Part shown: piece after piece, positions 54,402 to 63,808 of the stretch
Numbering within the stretch: position 1 is the stretch's first letter
Layout: each line of letters begins with the position of its first letter
Source: TMED78 sp036337035
Lineage (GTDB): Bacteria > Pseudomonadota > Gammaproteobacteria > Steroidobacterales > Rariloculaceae
NCBI GenBank assembly: GCA_036337035.1
Contig: JAYZFC010000002.1
Span: forward strand, 186,001 to 250,000
Length of the DNA: 64,000 nucleotides
Reading direction: 5' to 3'
Position numbers and translations under genes: made by a program
Notes under the pieces: model-generated
Seen by the model: only the letters and a program-made list of their open reading frames with translations
The model's database searches: none
Told to the model about the DNA's origin: nothing

Positions 54402-55306
54402 TTTTTTATTAATATTGACATAGTTTTTTTAAATAACTCTTTCCTATTTTTTCCTCTTACTCTAGATTCTATTATCTTTCCATTTAACTCTAATCTTGAA
54501 ACTAATTTAATATACTGATTATCATCTGTATCAGGGAAGCAATATGAACCAAAAGGTAAATTGCATCCGCCTTCAAACTGAGCTAATAAAAGCCTCTCTA
54601 AATCTACATTTCTTCTTGCATCAGAATCATTAATACTTTCTATTATTTTTTTAATATTAGTATTTCTTTCATGACACTGAATAGCTATTGCTCCTTGTGA
54701 CGGAGCTGGTATAAATATCTCTGGATCTAATCTAATAATTTCTAGCCCTTCTAAATTTAGATTAATTTTATTATCTAATAGTCTTTGAATACCTGCATTT
54801 GCTAATACTATAGCATCATAACCTTTATTAATTTTTTTAATACGAGTAGGAACATTTCCTCTGATAGGCTTTATTTTTATATCATCTCTAAAATACTCTA
54901 ACCAAGACTTTCTTCTTACAGATGATGTTCCAATAACTGAGTTCTCCTTCAAAGGAATAAAACCTAATGAGCTATCAACATAATCTCTATTAGCAACAAT
55001 AATATCTGCTGGATCAATTCTTTCACTAATTGCAGCTATAGTAAGACCTTCCGATGAAGTTGCAGGTAGGTCCTTACATGAATGCACAGCTATATCTACT
55101 TTACCCTCAATTAATGCCTTTTCAATTTCCTTAACAAAAATACCTATAGGTCCTATTTCACTAAAATTCAAATTATTAGACAAATCACCGACTGTATCTA
55201 TTTTAACTAGCTCAGTCTTGTGGCCCATAGACGATAAATGTTTTGAAACAGATAATGACTGTTTTATAGCTAGATCAGAACTTCGAGTACCTATTCTTAT
55301 ATGCAT
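54398..55306 (-). CDS. hemC: Porphobilinogen deaminase (hydroxymethylbilane synthase)
   Basis: 302 residues. IRIGTRSSDLAIKQSLSVSK, the arginine-rich TSSVRRKSWLEYFRDDIKI, PIRGNVPTRIKKI, and the dipyrromethane-cofactor cysteine in FEGGCNLPFGSYCF; all diagnostic, with a full length. It polymerises four porphobilinogens. Its start overlaps the hemA stop by one base. Confidence 0.97.
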   Translation of the reverse strand: MHIRIGTRSSDLAIKQSLSVSKHLSSMGHKTELVKIDTVGDLSNNLNFSEIGPIGIFVKEIEKALIEGKVDIAVHSCKDLPATSSEGLTIAAISERIDPADIIVANRDYVDSSLGFIPLKENSVIGTSSVRRKSWLEYFRDDIKIKPIRGNVPTRIKKINKGYDAIVLANAGIQRLLDNKINLNLEGLEIIRLDPEIFIPAPSQGAIAIQCHERNTNIKKIIESINDSDARRNVDLERLLLAQFEGGCNLPFGSYCFPDTDDNQYIKLVSRLELNGKIIESRVRGKNRKELFKKTMSILIKK

Positions 55307-56640
55307 TACTTAATTACCTTATCATCCTGTTCTAGCTGAAGGCTTAAAACAGATTTCAATTCTTTTGCAAAGTCCTCATCAACCCCTTCTAAAAAAGCAT
55401 CTAATGAGCCTTCTGGGCCCTTATGAATTAATCCTCTAATACCAACAGACGGAATATGAGCAAATCTCTTTGCTAAAGAAGTGCACCATGCCTTTATCGC
55501 ATCCTTCTCCTTGCTACCAATCCCTTTTAATTCTTTTCTCATAAGTTTTTTTAATCCTTCTTGTGCAGTATAATGATATCTATCTTGTAAAATAGAGAAA
55601 ATGGGAGCATACATTCTCTCTGCATATACCTCAGGAAGATCTAATAAAGCCTTATCTATAATCTCTCTAGCAATTGCTGACTCATTTAATCTAGAACTAT
55701 GATTCTTTTTTGCTTCATTATTAATTTGATCTAAACCAATTCTTTTAATTCCTAGAATATCGCATGCTTTAGGATCAATATCATACGTTAAAGACATATC
55801 AATAAATAATTTATCACTTAGCTGAGATCCATTGATAGTCAATTTCTCTAAGAAAATCTTATCAAAAATATAATTATCTGAACTAGTTGAAGAAAATAAG
55901 CAAGAAAAATTATCTGGTGAAGATAAGAACTTTTCTAATGAAATATATTTAGTATTATATTGATTAGATATTTTTTTAATCTTATTTACTGTTCTATTAA
56001 TAAAAAAGAATGGGATATTAATTTCATGTAAAGATTTAGCAACTTTCTTAATAACATCTGACATGCCAACTAAAGCAATAGGCTCTTTATAGTTATCATA
56101 ATGATTCTTAATATGAATAATTGAAATCTCTGATAATGATGTTTTCCCTCTGCTTATTCCAGTTGCTTCTCTTACATTAGCAGAAACTTTTAGTGCTTGC
56201 TCAAATAATAAATCTATCCTCTGTCCTATAAGATTATTTCTTAAAAATAAATCCTTACATTTCTTAACCTGTCCTGTTATCTCAGTCTCACCAAGAGCTG
56301 CAGAATCTAATCCTGAGGTAACTAAAAATATGTGTTCGCAGGCTCCCTCAGAATGCCATGCTCTAAGTTTTTTTCTTGCCTCTCCTGGCGCTGGTTTATT
56401 TCCTGTTAATAGCTCAAATATAAATGGCCTAAGATCTTTATGCTCAGTATATTTAGTTGAGGAATAGATTATTTCAATTCTATTACAAGTAGTTAAATAG
56501 ACAATTCCAGATAACCCATGTCTAATCTTAAAATCTTCTAATTTATTATGTAATCCCTGTTCCTCTAGCAAGTATTGCTTAAGATCAACAGTCTGATCCT
56601 GTCTCCATGATGTACCTACAACATTAAGATCATCTAACAT
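55306..56640 (-). CDS. hemA: Glutamyl-tRNA reductase
   Basis: 444 residues, first enzyme of the C5 route. Catalytic Cys in YLTTCNRIEIIYSS, the GLDSAALGETEITGQVK region, NADPH-binding IALVGMSDVIKKVAKSL (the glycine pattern is degenerate) and the C-terminal dimerisation helix. It heads the haem operon. Upstream, 76 bases separate it from the kinase-like gene at 56717, with tandem GTGACA motifs. Confidence 0.94.
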   Translation of the reverse strand: MLDDLNVVGTSWRQDQTVDLKQYLLEEQGLHNKLEDFKIRHGLSGIVYLTTCNRIEIIYSSTKYTEHKDLRPFIFELLTGNKPAPGEARKKLRAWHSEGACEHIFLVTSGLDSAALGETEITGQVKKCKDLFLRNNLIGQRIDLLFEQALKVSANVREATGISRGKTSLSEISIIHIKNHYDNYKEPIALVGMSDVIKKVAKSLHEINIPFFFINRTVNKIKKISNQYNTKYISLEKFLSSPDNFSCLFSSTSSDNYIFDKIFLEKLTINGSQLSDKLFIDMSLTYDIDPKACDILGIKRIGLDQINNEAKKNHSSRLNESAIAREIIDKALLDLPEVYAERMYAPIFSILQDRYHYTAQEGLKKLMRKELKGIGSKEKDAIKAWCTSLAKRFAHIPSVGIRGLIHKGPEGSLDAFLEGVDEDFAKELKSVLSLQLEQDDKVIK

Positions 56641-56691
56641 ACTATTACCTATGATTGAAAATAGAATAATATGTTTTATACTTATCTACAT

Positions 56692-56708
56692 TGTCACGTA
56701 AATGTCAC
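56692..56708 (-). promoter_or_regulatory. Tandem GTGACA half-sites upstream of hemA
   Basis: On the minus strand GTGACA occurs twice, at 56708-56703 and 56697-56692, exactly 11 bases apart and 52-68 bases before hemA. Direct repeats one helical turn apart are typical targets of OmpR-family regulators, and one such regulator is encoded in this operon. A TATAAA-like -10 lies downstream. Binding is inference. Confidence 0.3.
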
Positions 56709-56716
56709 ATTTTCCT

Positions 56717-57757
56717 CTATTTAAAAGATGTTAAAACTACTTTCTGTAAGTCATCAAAATTATCCTGTATTTGTTTTGCTAAATTTAACTGTCCTTTTGA
56801 TCTAATAATATTATGCTCACTATGGCTATTATAGATTTTATTATTCCAGCTAAAATATGACTCATTTAAAGCATCTACACAAAATCTTGCTGATAATTCA
56901 AGAGTAATAAATAAAAAGGAGGGCAATATATTTTCATACTCAGTTTTCTTTAAGATATCTCTACCTTCGATTGCATATCCCTCCAATACATTTTTAAAAT
57001 AAGATAAAGATAAAGTAGAATCTTCGTGATCTTCACTTTTTTGATTGCACCATGAGCGAAGTGCATCTCCAATTTCATAATATATTGGCCTTTCACCTAA
57101 AGTATCTAAGTCAATGAGGCATATAGCCTCATCCTTATCATTAAATATAATGTTTGTAATCTTAGGGTCTCCGTGAACTTTCCTTAACTGGCTATCATCT
57201 AAATTAGGCATTAATTCAGATAAATTAAATATTTGATTTGATATTTCCTTTACTATTTTAATATTTTTATGATTTTTTTTGTTAATTAAAGTTTTTTCTA
57301 TTTCTTCTTTATAATAGGAGAAATTATAATGATATTTTTTTTTATAAGAAAAATTATAATCATAATTGTTAATAATTTTATGAAACCTACCTAATAATTC
57401 TCCTGCACTTCTTGCCTGTTGTTTATTCTTTAGACAATTAAAATTATGGCCTTCAATATAGCTTAGCTGCCTCCATACATATCCATCCAGTTCAATAAAA
57501 ATTTCTCCAGTAGTACTAGGTATAATTGATGGTGTTTTAAAATTATTTTTTAAAAAAAATTTAGTTATGTTATCTATATCTTTATTAATTTCCTTGGGAA
57601 AGATTTTATTGACTCTTTGAATTATTGACCTAGGTTTGCCATTATTTTTCACCACCCAAGTCTTATTTATCAAACCTGAATCAATAATCTCTAGATCAGA
57701 ACCATCAAGGCCAAAGAATTTCCTAATTCTATTATCAATGAGTTTATCTTGATTCAT
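56717..57757 (-). CDS. Aminoglycoside-phosphotransferase-fold kinase (NahK-like)
   Basis: 346 residues. The kinase signature is HGDPKITNIIFN (Brenner motif) and the metal-binding LIDLDTLGERP; the N-terminal IDSGLINKTWVV and RQLSYIEGHNFN fit APH/choline-kinase-like enzymes, and the closest look is to N-acetylhexosamine 1-kinase. It probably phosphorylates a sugar or small metabolite. It lies between recX (2 bases upstream) and hemA. Confidence 0.8.
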   Translation of the reverse strand: MNQDKLIDNRIRKFFGLDGSDLEIIDSGLINKTWVVKNNGKPRSIIQRVNKIFPKEINKDIDNITKFFLKNNFKTPSIIPSTTGEIFIELDGYVWRQLSYIEGHNFNCLKNKQQARSAGELLGRFHKIINNYDYNFSYKKKYHYNFSYYKEEIEKTLINKKNHKNIKIVKEISNQIFNLSELMPNLDDSQLRKVHGDPKITNIIFNDKDEAICLIDLDTLGERPIYYEIGDALRSWCNQKSEDHEDSTLSLSYFKNVLEGYAIEGRDILKKTEYENILPSFLFITLELSARFCVDALNESYFSWNNKIYNSHSEHNIIRSKGQLNLAKQIQDNFDDLQKVVLTSFK

Positions 57758-57759
57758 TT

Positions 57760-58212
57760 TTACTCATATGGCTGTCCTATCACAGAAATGACTTGTTCTC
57801 TCTCAAAGCCTCTTGACTCTAAATATCGCAATCTTTTTGCATATTCATTTATATTATCTATAGCGCTATTTTTAAATTTTTTGTTTAGCACCTTCTCAGC
57901 TAGGCGAGACCAATCATATTCTAAATCATTAAATAATGAGTCTATTAAGTCTTTATCTATACCCTTTCTTCTTAATTCTGATTTAATTTTAATAGGTCCC
58001 TGACCTGCAGAATATTTGAAATGAAAAAATTCTCTAGCAAACCTATGGTCATCTAAATATTTTTTATTTAGTAGTAATTTTATTGTTCTATCAACCAATG
58101 CAATAGAAAACCCTCTATCTAGAAGCTTACGCTTGAGCTCTAAACTACTATGATCTCTCCTAGAGAGAAGATCTAAAGATTTTTTTTTGCAAGCGTTTTC
58201 TTCTTCAGTCAA
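57760..58212 (-). CDS. recX: RecX regulatory protein
   Basis: 150 residues, all helical repeats: LDLLSRRDHSSLELKRKLLDRG, LLNKKYLDDHRFAREFFHFK and GPIKIKSELRRKGIDKDLI are typical. It limits RecA filament growth. The TTG start overlaps the recA stop (TTGA), a usual coupling. Confidence 0.92.
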   Translation of the reverse strand: MTEEENACKKKSLDLLSRRDHSSLELKRKLLDRGFSIALVDRTIKLLLNKKYLDDHRFAREFFHFKYSAGQGPIKIKSELRRKGIDKDLIDSLFNDLEYDWSRLAEKVLNKKFKNSAIDNINEYAKRLRYLESRGFEREQVISVIGQPYE

Positions 58213-59255
58213 GCTTTTTTAGAATCATTATTTTCTTGTTTAGGAACAGATTTTTCTGCTTGCCTATTAGGAATTAATTTCTCCTTAACCCTAGCCTCTA
58301 TCTCATTTGCTATCTCAGGATTTTCTAGAAGAAATTCTCTAGTATTATCTTTACCTTGACCAATTCTATTATCCTGATAGCTATACCATGAGCCTGATTT
58401 ATCAACAATACCTTGCTCTACTCCTAAATCGATCAGCTCGCCTTCTCGAGATATACCAAGCCCGTAAAGAATTTCAAACTCTGCTTGTCTAAAAGGTGGG
58501 GAGAGTTTATTTTTCAGAACTTTTACTCTAGTTTCATTACCAAGAATATTATCGCCTTTTTTGATAGCTCCAATCCTTCTTATATCAAGTCTAACTGAAG
58601 AGTAAAACTTAAGTGCATTCCCACCTGTTGTTGTTTCAGGATTTCCAAACATTACACCTATTTTCATACGAATTTGATTTATAAAAATAACCATACAGTT
58701 TGATTTTTTTATATTACCAGTTAGCTTTCTTAATGCCTGTGACATCAATCGAGCATGAAGACCCATATGAGAATCACCCATCTCTCCCTCAATTTCAGCT
58801 TTTGGTGTCAAGGCAGCAACAGAATCTACTACAATAATGTCTACAGCCCCAGAACCAACAAACCTATCTATTATTTCTAATGCTTGCTCACCCGTATCTG
58901 GCTGACTAAGCAAAAGCTCGTCTATCTTTACGCCTAATTTTTCAGCATAAACTGGGTCTAAGGCATGTTCTGCGTCTACAAAAACTGCTGTCCCTCCCAT
59001 CTTCTGGGCTTCAGCAACTACTTGGAGAGTAAGAGTAGTTTTACCTGATGCTTCAGGACCATAAACTTCTATAATTCTCCCCTTTGGTAAACCCCCAATG
59101 CCTAAAGCAATATCTAACCCTATTGATCCTGTAGAAATAACATCAATATCATTACTAGCAGAAGAATCCCCAAGCCTCATTACGGAGCCCTTTCCAAATT
59201 GTTTTTCTATCTGATCTAGAGCGGCACTTAGTGCCTTATCTTTACCTTCTTTCAT
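58209..59255 (-). CDS. recA: Recombinase RecA
   Basis: 348 residues. Walker A GPEASGKTTL, Walker B-type IIVVDSVAAL, GLHARLMSQALRKL loop and the L2 segment IGVMFGNPETTTGGNALKFY; complete, with an acidic/polar tail. It drives recombination and SOS induction. The gene order pncC, recA, recX is that of many proteobacteria. I see no convincing LexA box in the 45 bases to pncC. Confidence 0.99.
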   Translation of the reverse strand: MKEGKDKALSAALDQIEKQFGKGSVMRLGDSSASNDIDVISTGSIGLDIALGIGGLPKGRIIEVYGPEASGKTTLTLQVVAEAQKMGGTAVFVDAEHALDPVYAEKLGVKIDELLLSQPDTGEQALEIIDRFVGSGAVDIIVVDSVAALTPKAEIEGEMGDSHMGLHARLMSQALRKLTGNIKKSNCMVIFINQIRMKIGVMFGNPETTTGGNALKFYSSVRLDIRRIGAIKKGDNILGNETRVKVLKNKLSPPFRQAEFEILYGLGISREGELIDLGVEQGIVDKSGSWYSYQDNRIGQGKDNTREFLLENPEIANEIEARVKEKLIPNRQAEKSVPKQENNDSKKA

Positions 59256-59300
59256 AAATTTTATTCCAATTGAACATATTTTTAACCAACAACTAAAATA

Positions 59301-59816
59301 TCACTGAGTACTAAGATTAGCAATCTCAATAAGACCGTATAGAGCCTTCTCTGCACTAGCATAACGAATTGCTTCCCTATCTCCAGTGAAATAACAAGTC
59401 TCAGATATAGCTTCAACCTTAGTAGCCCATCCAAAACATACAGTACCAACTGGTTTAGAATCATTACCACCCTCAGGACCAGCAATACCGGTAACTCCGA
59501 CAGATATATCAGCACCGCTCATTGTCATAATATTTTTAGCCATATCTAGCGCAATAATTTCGCTAACAACACCTTTATCATTTATTTTACCCTCATCTAT
59601 ATTTAAAAATCTTACTTTAGAAGAATTGCTATATGTAATGATTCCATTTGTGAACCATTCTGAACTACCAGAAGTATCTGTTATTATTTTAGAAATCAAT
59701 CCACCTGTACAAGATTCAGCAGTTGCAAGATTCCAGTTCTCTTTAATAAGGATTTTACTTAATTTAATAGCCAATGACTGAGATTTTTTAATGTCTAAAC
59801 AATTCATATATTTCAT
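59301..59816 (-). CDS. pncC: Nicotinamide-nucleotide amidohydrolase (CinA C-terminal domain, PncC)
   Basis: About 171 residues: TAESCTGGLISKIITDTSGS, GIITYSNSSKVRFLNI and SVGVTGIAGPEGGNDSKPVG are the full CinA-C signature. It recycles NMN to NaMN. Only this domain is present, without the CinA N-terminal part. ATG 59816 is chosen because it overlaps the glycosyltransferase stop as ATGA. Confidence 0.95.
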   Translation of the reverse strand: MKYMNCLDIKKSQSLAIKLSKILIKENWNLATAESCTGGLISKIITDTSGSSEWFTNGIITYSNSSKVRFLNIDEGKINDKGVVSEIIALDMAKNIMTMSGADISVGVTGIAGPEGGNDSKPVGTVCFGWATKVEAISETCYFTGDREAIRYASAEKALYGLIEIANLSTQ

Positions 59817-60916
59817 GAACAATTACTAATTATTTTATTATATATCTCTAGATTACCATTAATCATTTTATCAATTGAGAATTTTTCTTTAATTGATTTA
59901 CATCCATTTATAGATAAATAGTTTCTTTCATATGGGTTAGAAATAAGTCTATCAATGGAACTTATAAATTTTAATTTATCATAAGGAGGAATCAATATTC
60001 CATTTACCTTATCTATTATAATATCCTTTATTCCACCAATAGAATAGGCTACTACAGGTACCCCTAAACTTAAACTCTCGATAATGCTTAATCCAAGTCC
60101 CTCTCTAGTTGCAGGATGAACAACTAGATCTAATTTTGGTATCTGATCAACAATATCAGAATGAAAACCAACTAGACTCACATATTTATTCAAGTTAAGG
60201 CTAGTTAATTTATATTCCAGTTTCTTTCTTAAGTAGCCATCCCCAAAACAAATTACATGAATATTAGGATGTCTATCAATTAACTTTCTTAATAATAAAA
60301 AAAAATCTAAATGGCCCTTTCTTGAAATCAACTGTGAAATAATACCAATAATAAACTCTGTATCTGAGGGTAAATTAAATTTCTTAATTATTGAATTTTT
60401 ACTAAAATTTGATTTTTTTTTATTCAGAGATACTCCTGAAGGTATATAGTGAACAATAGATCTATCTATTCCCAAGTAATTAATTAAATAATTTTGAATT
60501 GACTTAGATATAGCAATAACTCCATCGTATGAATTGTATTTTATTCTTGCAATTTTTTTAATTTCTAGTGAATCAACTCTTCTAGTAATAATAGAGGGTA
60601 TACCCAAAGATTTAGCACACCAACCAGAATAATAATCAATACCTCTCCTAGAATGAACATGAAGAATTTGAGGATTATAGAGCTTCAATATTTTTTTTAA
60701 GTTGCTATAAAAAAATAAATCGAGATCGCCTCTCATTGGCATTTCTACAATATTAACTAGGTTTTTTCTATCTTGGCATTTTTCCTTAATTAAGCTTGTT
60801 GGTCTACATAACAAATAATTACTAATTTTTTTTTTAGCTAATCCTTCTGCAAGATCAAGAACCTGTTTTGCACCACCATAAAAGCTATTCCCAGATTCTA
60901 AATGCATTACTCTCAT
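59813..60916 (-). CDS. Glycosyltransferase family 4 protein
   Basis: 367 residues, GT-B fold. N-terminal HLESGNSFYGGAKQVLDLAE, ILHVHSRRGIDYYSG; C-terminal Rossmann half with GIISQLISRKGHLDFFLLL and the donor motif TREGLGLSIIESLSLGVPVV (EX7E). It probably adds a sugar to LPS or another envelope glycan from the cytoplasmic side. Neighbours do not specify the substrate; it is 3 bases after a lipase-like gene. Confidence 0.88.
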   Translation of the reverse strand: MRVMHLESGNSFYGGAKQVLDLAEGLAKKKISNYLLCRPTSLIKEKCQDRKNLVNIVEMPMRGDLDLFFYSNLKKILKLYNPQILHVHSRRGIDYYSGWCAKSLGIPSIITRRVDSLEIKKIARIKYNSYDGVIAISKSIQNYLINYLGIDRSIVHYIPSGVSLNKKKSNFSKNSIIKKFNLPSDTEFIIGIISQLISRKGHLDFFLLLRKLIDRHPNIHVICFGDGYLRKKLEYKLTSLNLNKYVSLVGFHSDIVDQIPKLDLVVHPATREGLGLSIIESLSLGVPVVAYSIGGIKDIIIDKVNGILIPPYDKLKFISSIDRLISNPYERNYLSINGCKSIKEKFSIDKMINGNLEIYNKIISNCS

Positions 60917-60919
60917 TTT

Positions 60920-61546
60920 TTATTCATGCATAAAGTAACTATTATTTAAAAAACTAGATATTTGTTTAATAACCTTTTTACTGTATAACATACCTACATG
61001 GCTTACAGGAATAAGAATGCTATCTGTAATACCATCAATTAGTGATTCATTCATAGTAATTGTTCCGTCATGTGGCCTTGGTAATCTACAAATTATTCTT
61101 CCTAAACCAAACGGAAAATCTCCACAAATCATCCCAATCTTCTGAGGGCCTTTCCAAGATAGTAAAGGGTCATGATCAAGTAGATTAACCATAGTTTTTC
61201 CTAACATAGCTTCTCCGAAAGGGCTCATTCGCAAAGTCTTAGCAGAGATAGATCCTTTTATAGGTGACCCTAAACAGACAACCTTACCATCTAATATATC
61301 ATCATGATCCTTTAGCATATGTAGGACTAGAGCACCTCCCATGCTATGGGCAACTATATTTAATTTCTGTATGCCTAATTTTTTAATAAAATCCCTAAGC
61401 TCATTAATATTCTCCTCTAAGCCTTTACCCATAGTCGAATAATCAAAAAATAATGTTGAATAGCCCTCTTTTGATAAAGCCTTACCAATAGACTTCATAC
61501 TATCTCTATTTCTCCATAAACCATTTACTAGCAATACAGTTTCCAT
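60920..61546 (-). CDS. Alpha/beta hydrolase, lipase-like
   Basis: About 208 residues, cytoplasmic (no signal). VLLVNGLWRNRDSMKSIGKA supplies the oxyanion region, the nucleophile elbow is AHSMGGA, then an Asp/His toward the end (VSHVGMLYS). It resembles triacylglycerol-lipase-like and PGAP1-like hydrolases. The start is uncertain: ATG 61546 or a TTG at 61555. Confidence 0.82.
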   Translation of the reverse strand: METVLLVNGLWRNRDSMKSIGKALSKEGYSTLFFDYSTMGKGLEENINELRDFIKKLGIQKLNIVAHSMGGALVLHMLKDHDDILDGKVVCLGSPIKGSISAKTLRMSPFGEAMLGKTMVNLLDHDPLLSWKGPQKIGMICGDFPFGLGRIICRLPRPHDGTITMNESLIDGITDSILIPVSHVGMLYSKKVIKQISSFLNNSYFMHE

Positions 61547-61563
61547 ACCTAACAAAAAAAGAC

Positions 61564-61995
61564 TTAAAGCAATCTCTTAATAGCCTCCTTATTTGTCCAA
61601 GATTGAACCATTTTCAAAGCTTGTTCTGACTTGACCCATTTATAGCTTTTATGCTCTTTATAACATAAATCTATAGAAACTTTTTGTGGTATTTTCAAAT
61701 ACCACAAATGTTCAGTATTAAAATTCACTTTAGGATCATATCGATCTTTCCACTCTGGAAGAATAGAAAATTTATTTTTTAATTTAGCATCAATGATAGA
61801 TTCAGAACTTAAACCAGTTTCCTCTTTTACTTCTCTAATAGCAGCATCATGAGGATCTTCATTCCAACAAATGGTACCAGTAACTGATTGCCAAAAATTT
61901 ACTGGGTGGGTCCTTTCTAATAAAAGAAAATCCATATAAAAAGTATATATAACTACTAAAACTGACTCAGGACGTCTATATAATCTATTTGGCAT
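61564..61995 (-). CDS. nudB: Dihydroneopterin triphosphate diphosphatase (NudB-like Nudix hydrolase)
   Basis: About 143 residues. Nudix box DPHDAAIREVKEETGL, preceded by FWQSVTGTICWNEDP, and RRPESVLVVIYT at the start, the NudB pattern. It removes pyrophosphate from dihydroneopterin triphosphate in folate synthesis. Its place straight after aspS is the usual gammaproteobacterial order. ATG 61995 is preferred to the TTG one codon upstream. Confidence 0.9.
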   Translation of the reverse strand: MPNRLYRRPESVLVVIYTFYMDFLLLERTHPVNFWQSVTGTICWNEDPHDAAIREVKEETGLSSESIIDAKLKNKFSILPEWKDRYDPKVNFNTEHLWYLKIPQKVSIDLCYKEHKSYKWVKSEQALKMVQSWTNKEAIKRLL

Positions 61996-62001
61996 CAATC
62001 T

Positions 62002-63765
62002 TTAATCAGGCTTCTTTAATCTTATCCCTAATTCTTTTAGCTGGTCAGTGTTCGCAACACTAGGGGATCCCATTAAAAGATCACTAGCTGTCTGAGTCTT
62101 TGGAAATGCAATAACATCTCTGATACTCTCAGCATTACTAGACATTAACATAACTATTCTATCTAGCCCAAAAGCAATTCCCCCATGAGGAGGGCAACCA
62201 TATTGCATTGCTTCTAAAAAGAAACCAAATTTTTCATCAGCTTCTGTTTTGTTTATATCAAGTATTTTAAATATAGCTGACTGCATTTCTGAATTGTGAA
62301 TTCTTATCGATCCTCCACCAATTTCTGAACCATTCAAAACCATATCATATGCTTTGGAAAAAACTTTTCCTGGATTCTCTAATATTTCTTTAGTTGAGTC
62401 TATTGTTGGAGAAGTAAATGGATGATGAGTAGATGTCCACCCACTCTTATCTTTATCAAAAAGAGGAAAATCTGTTACCCACAAAGGTTTCCAATCATTT
62501 TCTAAAAGATTTAAATCTAAGGCAACTCTATCCCTTAAAAAACCTAAACTGTCGTTAACCACCCGAACTTTATCTGCTCCAAAAAAAATTAAATCACCAG
62601 TATTTACTTTAAGCTTATCTAGTAATAATTTTAATGAATCTTGAGATAAAAATTTAATTATTGGAGACTGAAGACCCTCTATACCTTTGCTAGTATCATT
62701 TACCTTTATGTAAGCTAAGCCTTTAGCACCATACTTTGATACAATCTCTGTATAATCATCAATTTCCTTTCTAGTTAATTTACTTCCATCAGGAATAACC
62801 ATAGCTGCAACTCTAGATCCTTCAGTATTAGCAGGCTCTGAAAAAACTTTAAAATCAACTTTCTTAAATAACTCTGACACCTCTATTAATTTTATTGGGT
62901 TCCTTAAATCAGGATTATCCTGACCATAACTTTCAAGAGCCTCAGAATAAGTCATTCTAGGAAATGGATCTGGAAGATCAACATCTATAACAGCTTTAAA
63001 AGTTTCTCTAATCAAAGCCTCCATTAATACCATAATTTGGCTCTGATCCAAGAAGGAGGTTTCAATATCGATTTGTGTAAATTCTGGCTGTCTATCTGCT
63101 CTTAAATCTTCATCTCTAAAACACTTAACTATTTGATAGTATCTATCAAATCCTGACATCATGAGTAACTGTTTCATCAGTTGTGGAGACTGCGGTAAAG
63201 CAAAAAAATTTCCTAATTGAGTTCTACTAGGCACTAGATAATCTCTTGCACCTTCAGGAGTAGTTTTAGATAACATAGGTGTTTCTATCTCTATAAAATC
63301 TGCCCTATCAAGCAATTTTCGTATGGTTTGTGTAACTTTATGGCGAAGACGAATGTTATTTTGCATACCTTCTCTTCTCAAATCTAAATACCTATACCGC
63401 AATCTCATTTCTTCACTAGCATTCTCCTCATGATGAAAAGGCGGAGTTTTAGACTTATTAATAACTTCAAGACTATCTGCTAAAAGTTCAACTTCACCAG
63501 ATTCTAAATCTCTATTAATAGTTCCTTCTGGTCGCTCTCTAATAGTTCCTTTAATATTTAAGACATATTCTCCTCTGATTTTTTCTGCCTGAGAAAAAAT
63601 AAAATCATTATCGGGATCGAAAACTACCTGAAGCAACCCTTCTCTATCTCTTAAGTCTATGAAAATTACACCGCCGTGGTCCCTTCTTCGGTGTACCCAA
63701 CCTGCAACAGATATTTCCTTACCTAGAAGAGATCTGTCTATTTGGCCACAATAATGAGTTCTCAT
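62002..63765 (-). CDS. aspS: Aspartyl-tRNA synthetase
   Basis: 587 residues, bacterial class II type. OB anticodon domain (about 1-105, RRDHGGVIFIDLRDREGLLQ), motif 2 CFRDEDLRADRQPEFTQID, the GAD insertion (about 285-420) and motif 3 GIAFGLDRIVMLM. Complete. It charges tRNA-Asp. Confidence 0.98.
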   Translation of the reverse strand: MRTHYCGQIDRSLLGKEISVAGWVHRRRDHGGVIFIDLRDREGLLQVVFDPDNDFIFSQAEKIRGEYVLNIKGTIRERPEGTINRDLESGEVELLADSLEVINKSKTPPFHHEENASEEMRLRYRYLDLRREGMQNNIRLRHKVTQTIRKLLDRADFIEIETPMLSKTTPEGARDYLVPSRTQLGNFFALPQSPQLMKQLLMMSGFDRYYQIVKCFRDEDLRADRQPEFTQIDIETSFLDQSQIMVLMEALIRETFKAVIDVDLPDPFPRMTYSEALESYGQDNPDLRNPIKLIEVSELFKKVDFKVFSEPANTEGSRVAAMVIPDGSKLTRKEIDDYTEIVSKYGAKGLAYIKVNDTSKGIEGLQSPIIKFLSQDSLKLLLDKLKVNTGDLIFFGADKVRVVNDSLGFLRDRVALDLNLLENDWKPLWVTDFPLFDKDKSGWTSTHHPFTSPTIDSTKEILENPGKVFSKAYDMVLNGSEIGGGSIRIHNSEMQSAIFKILDINKTEADEKFGFFLEAMQYGCPPHGGIAFGLDRIVMLMSSNAESIRDVIAFPKTQTASDLLMGSPSVANTDQLKELGIRLKKPD

Positions 63766-63808
63766 AAGATAAATTCCTTTTTTTAAATTATTATTATAAT
63801 AATGAATT

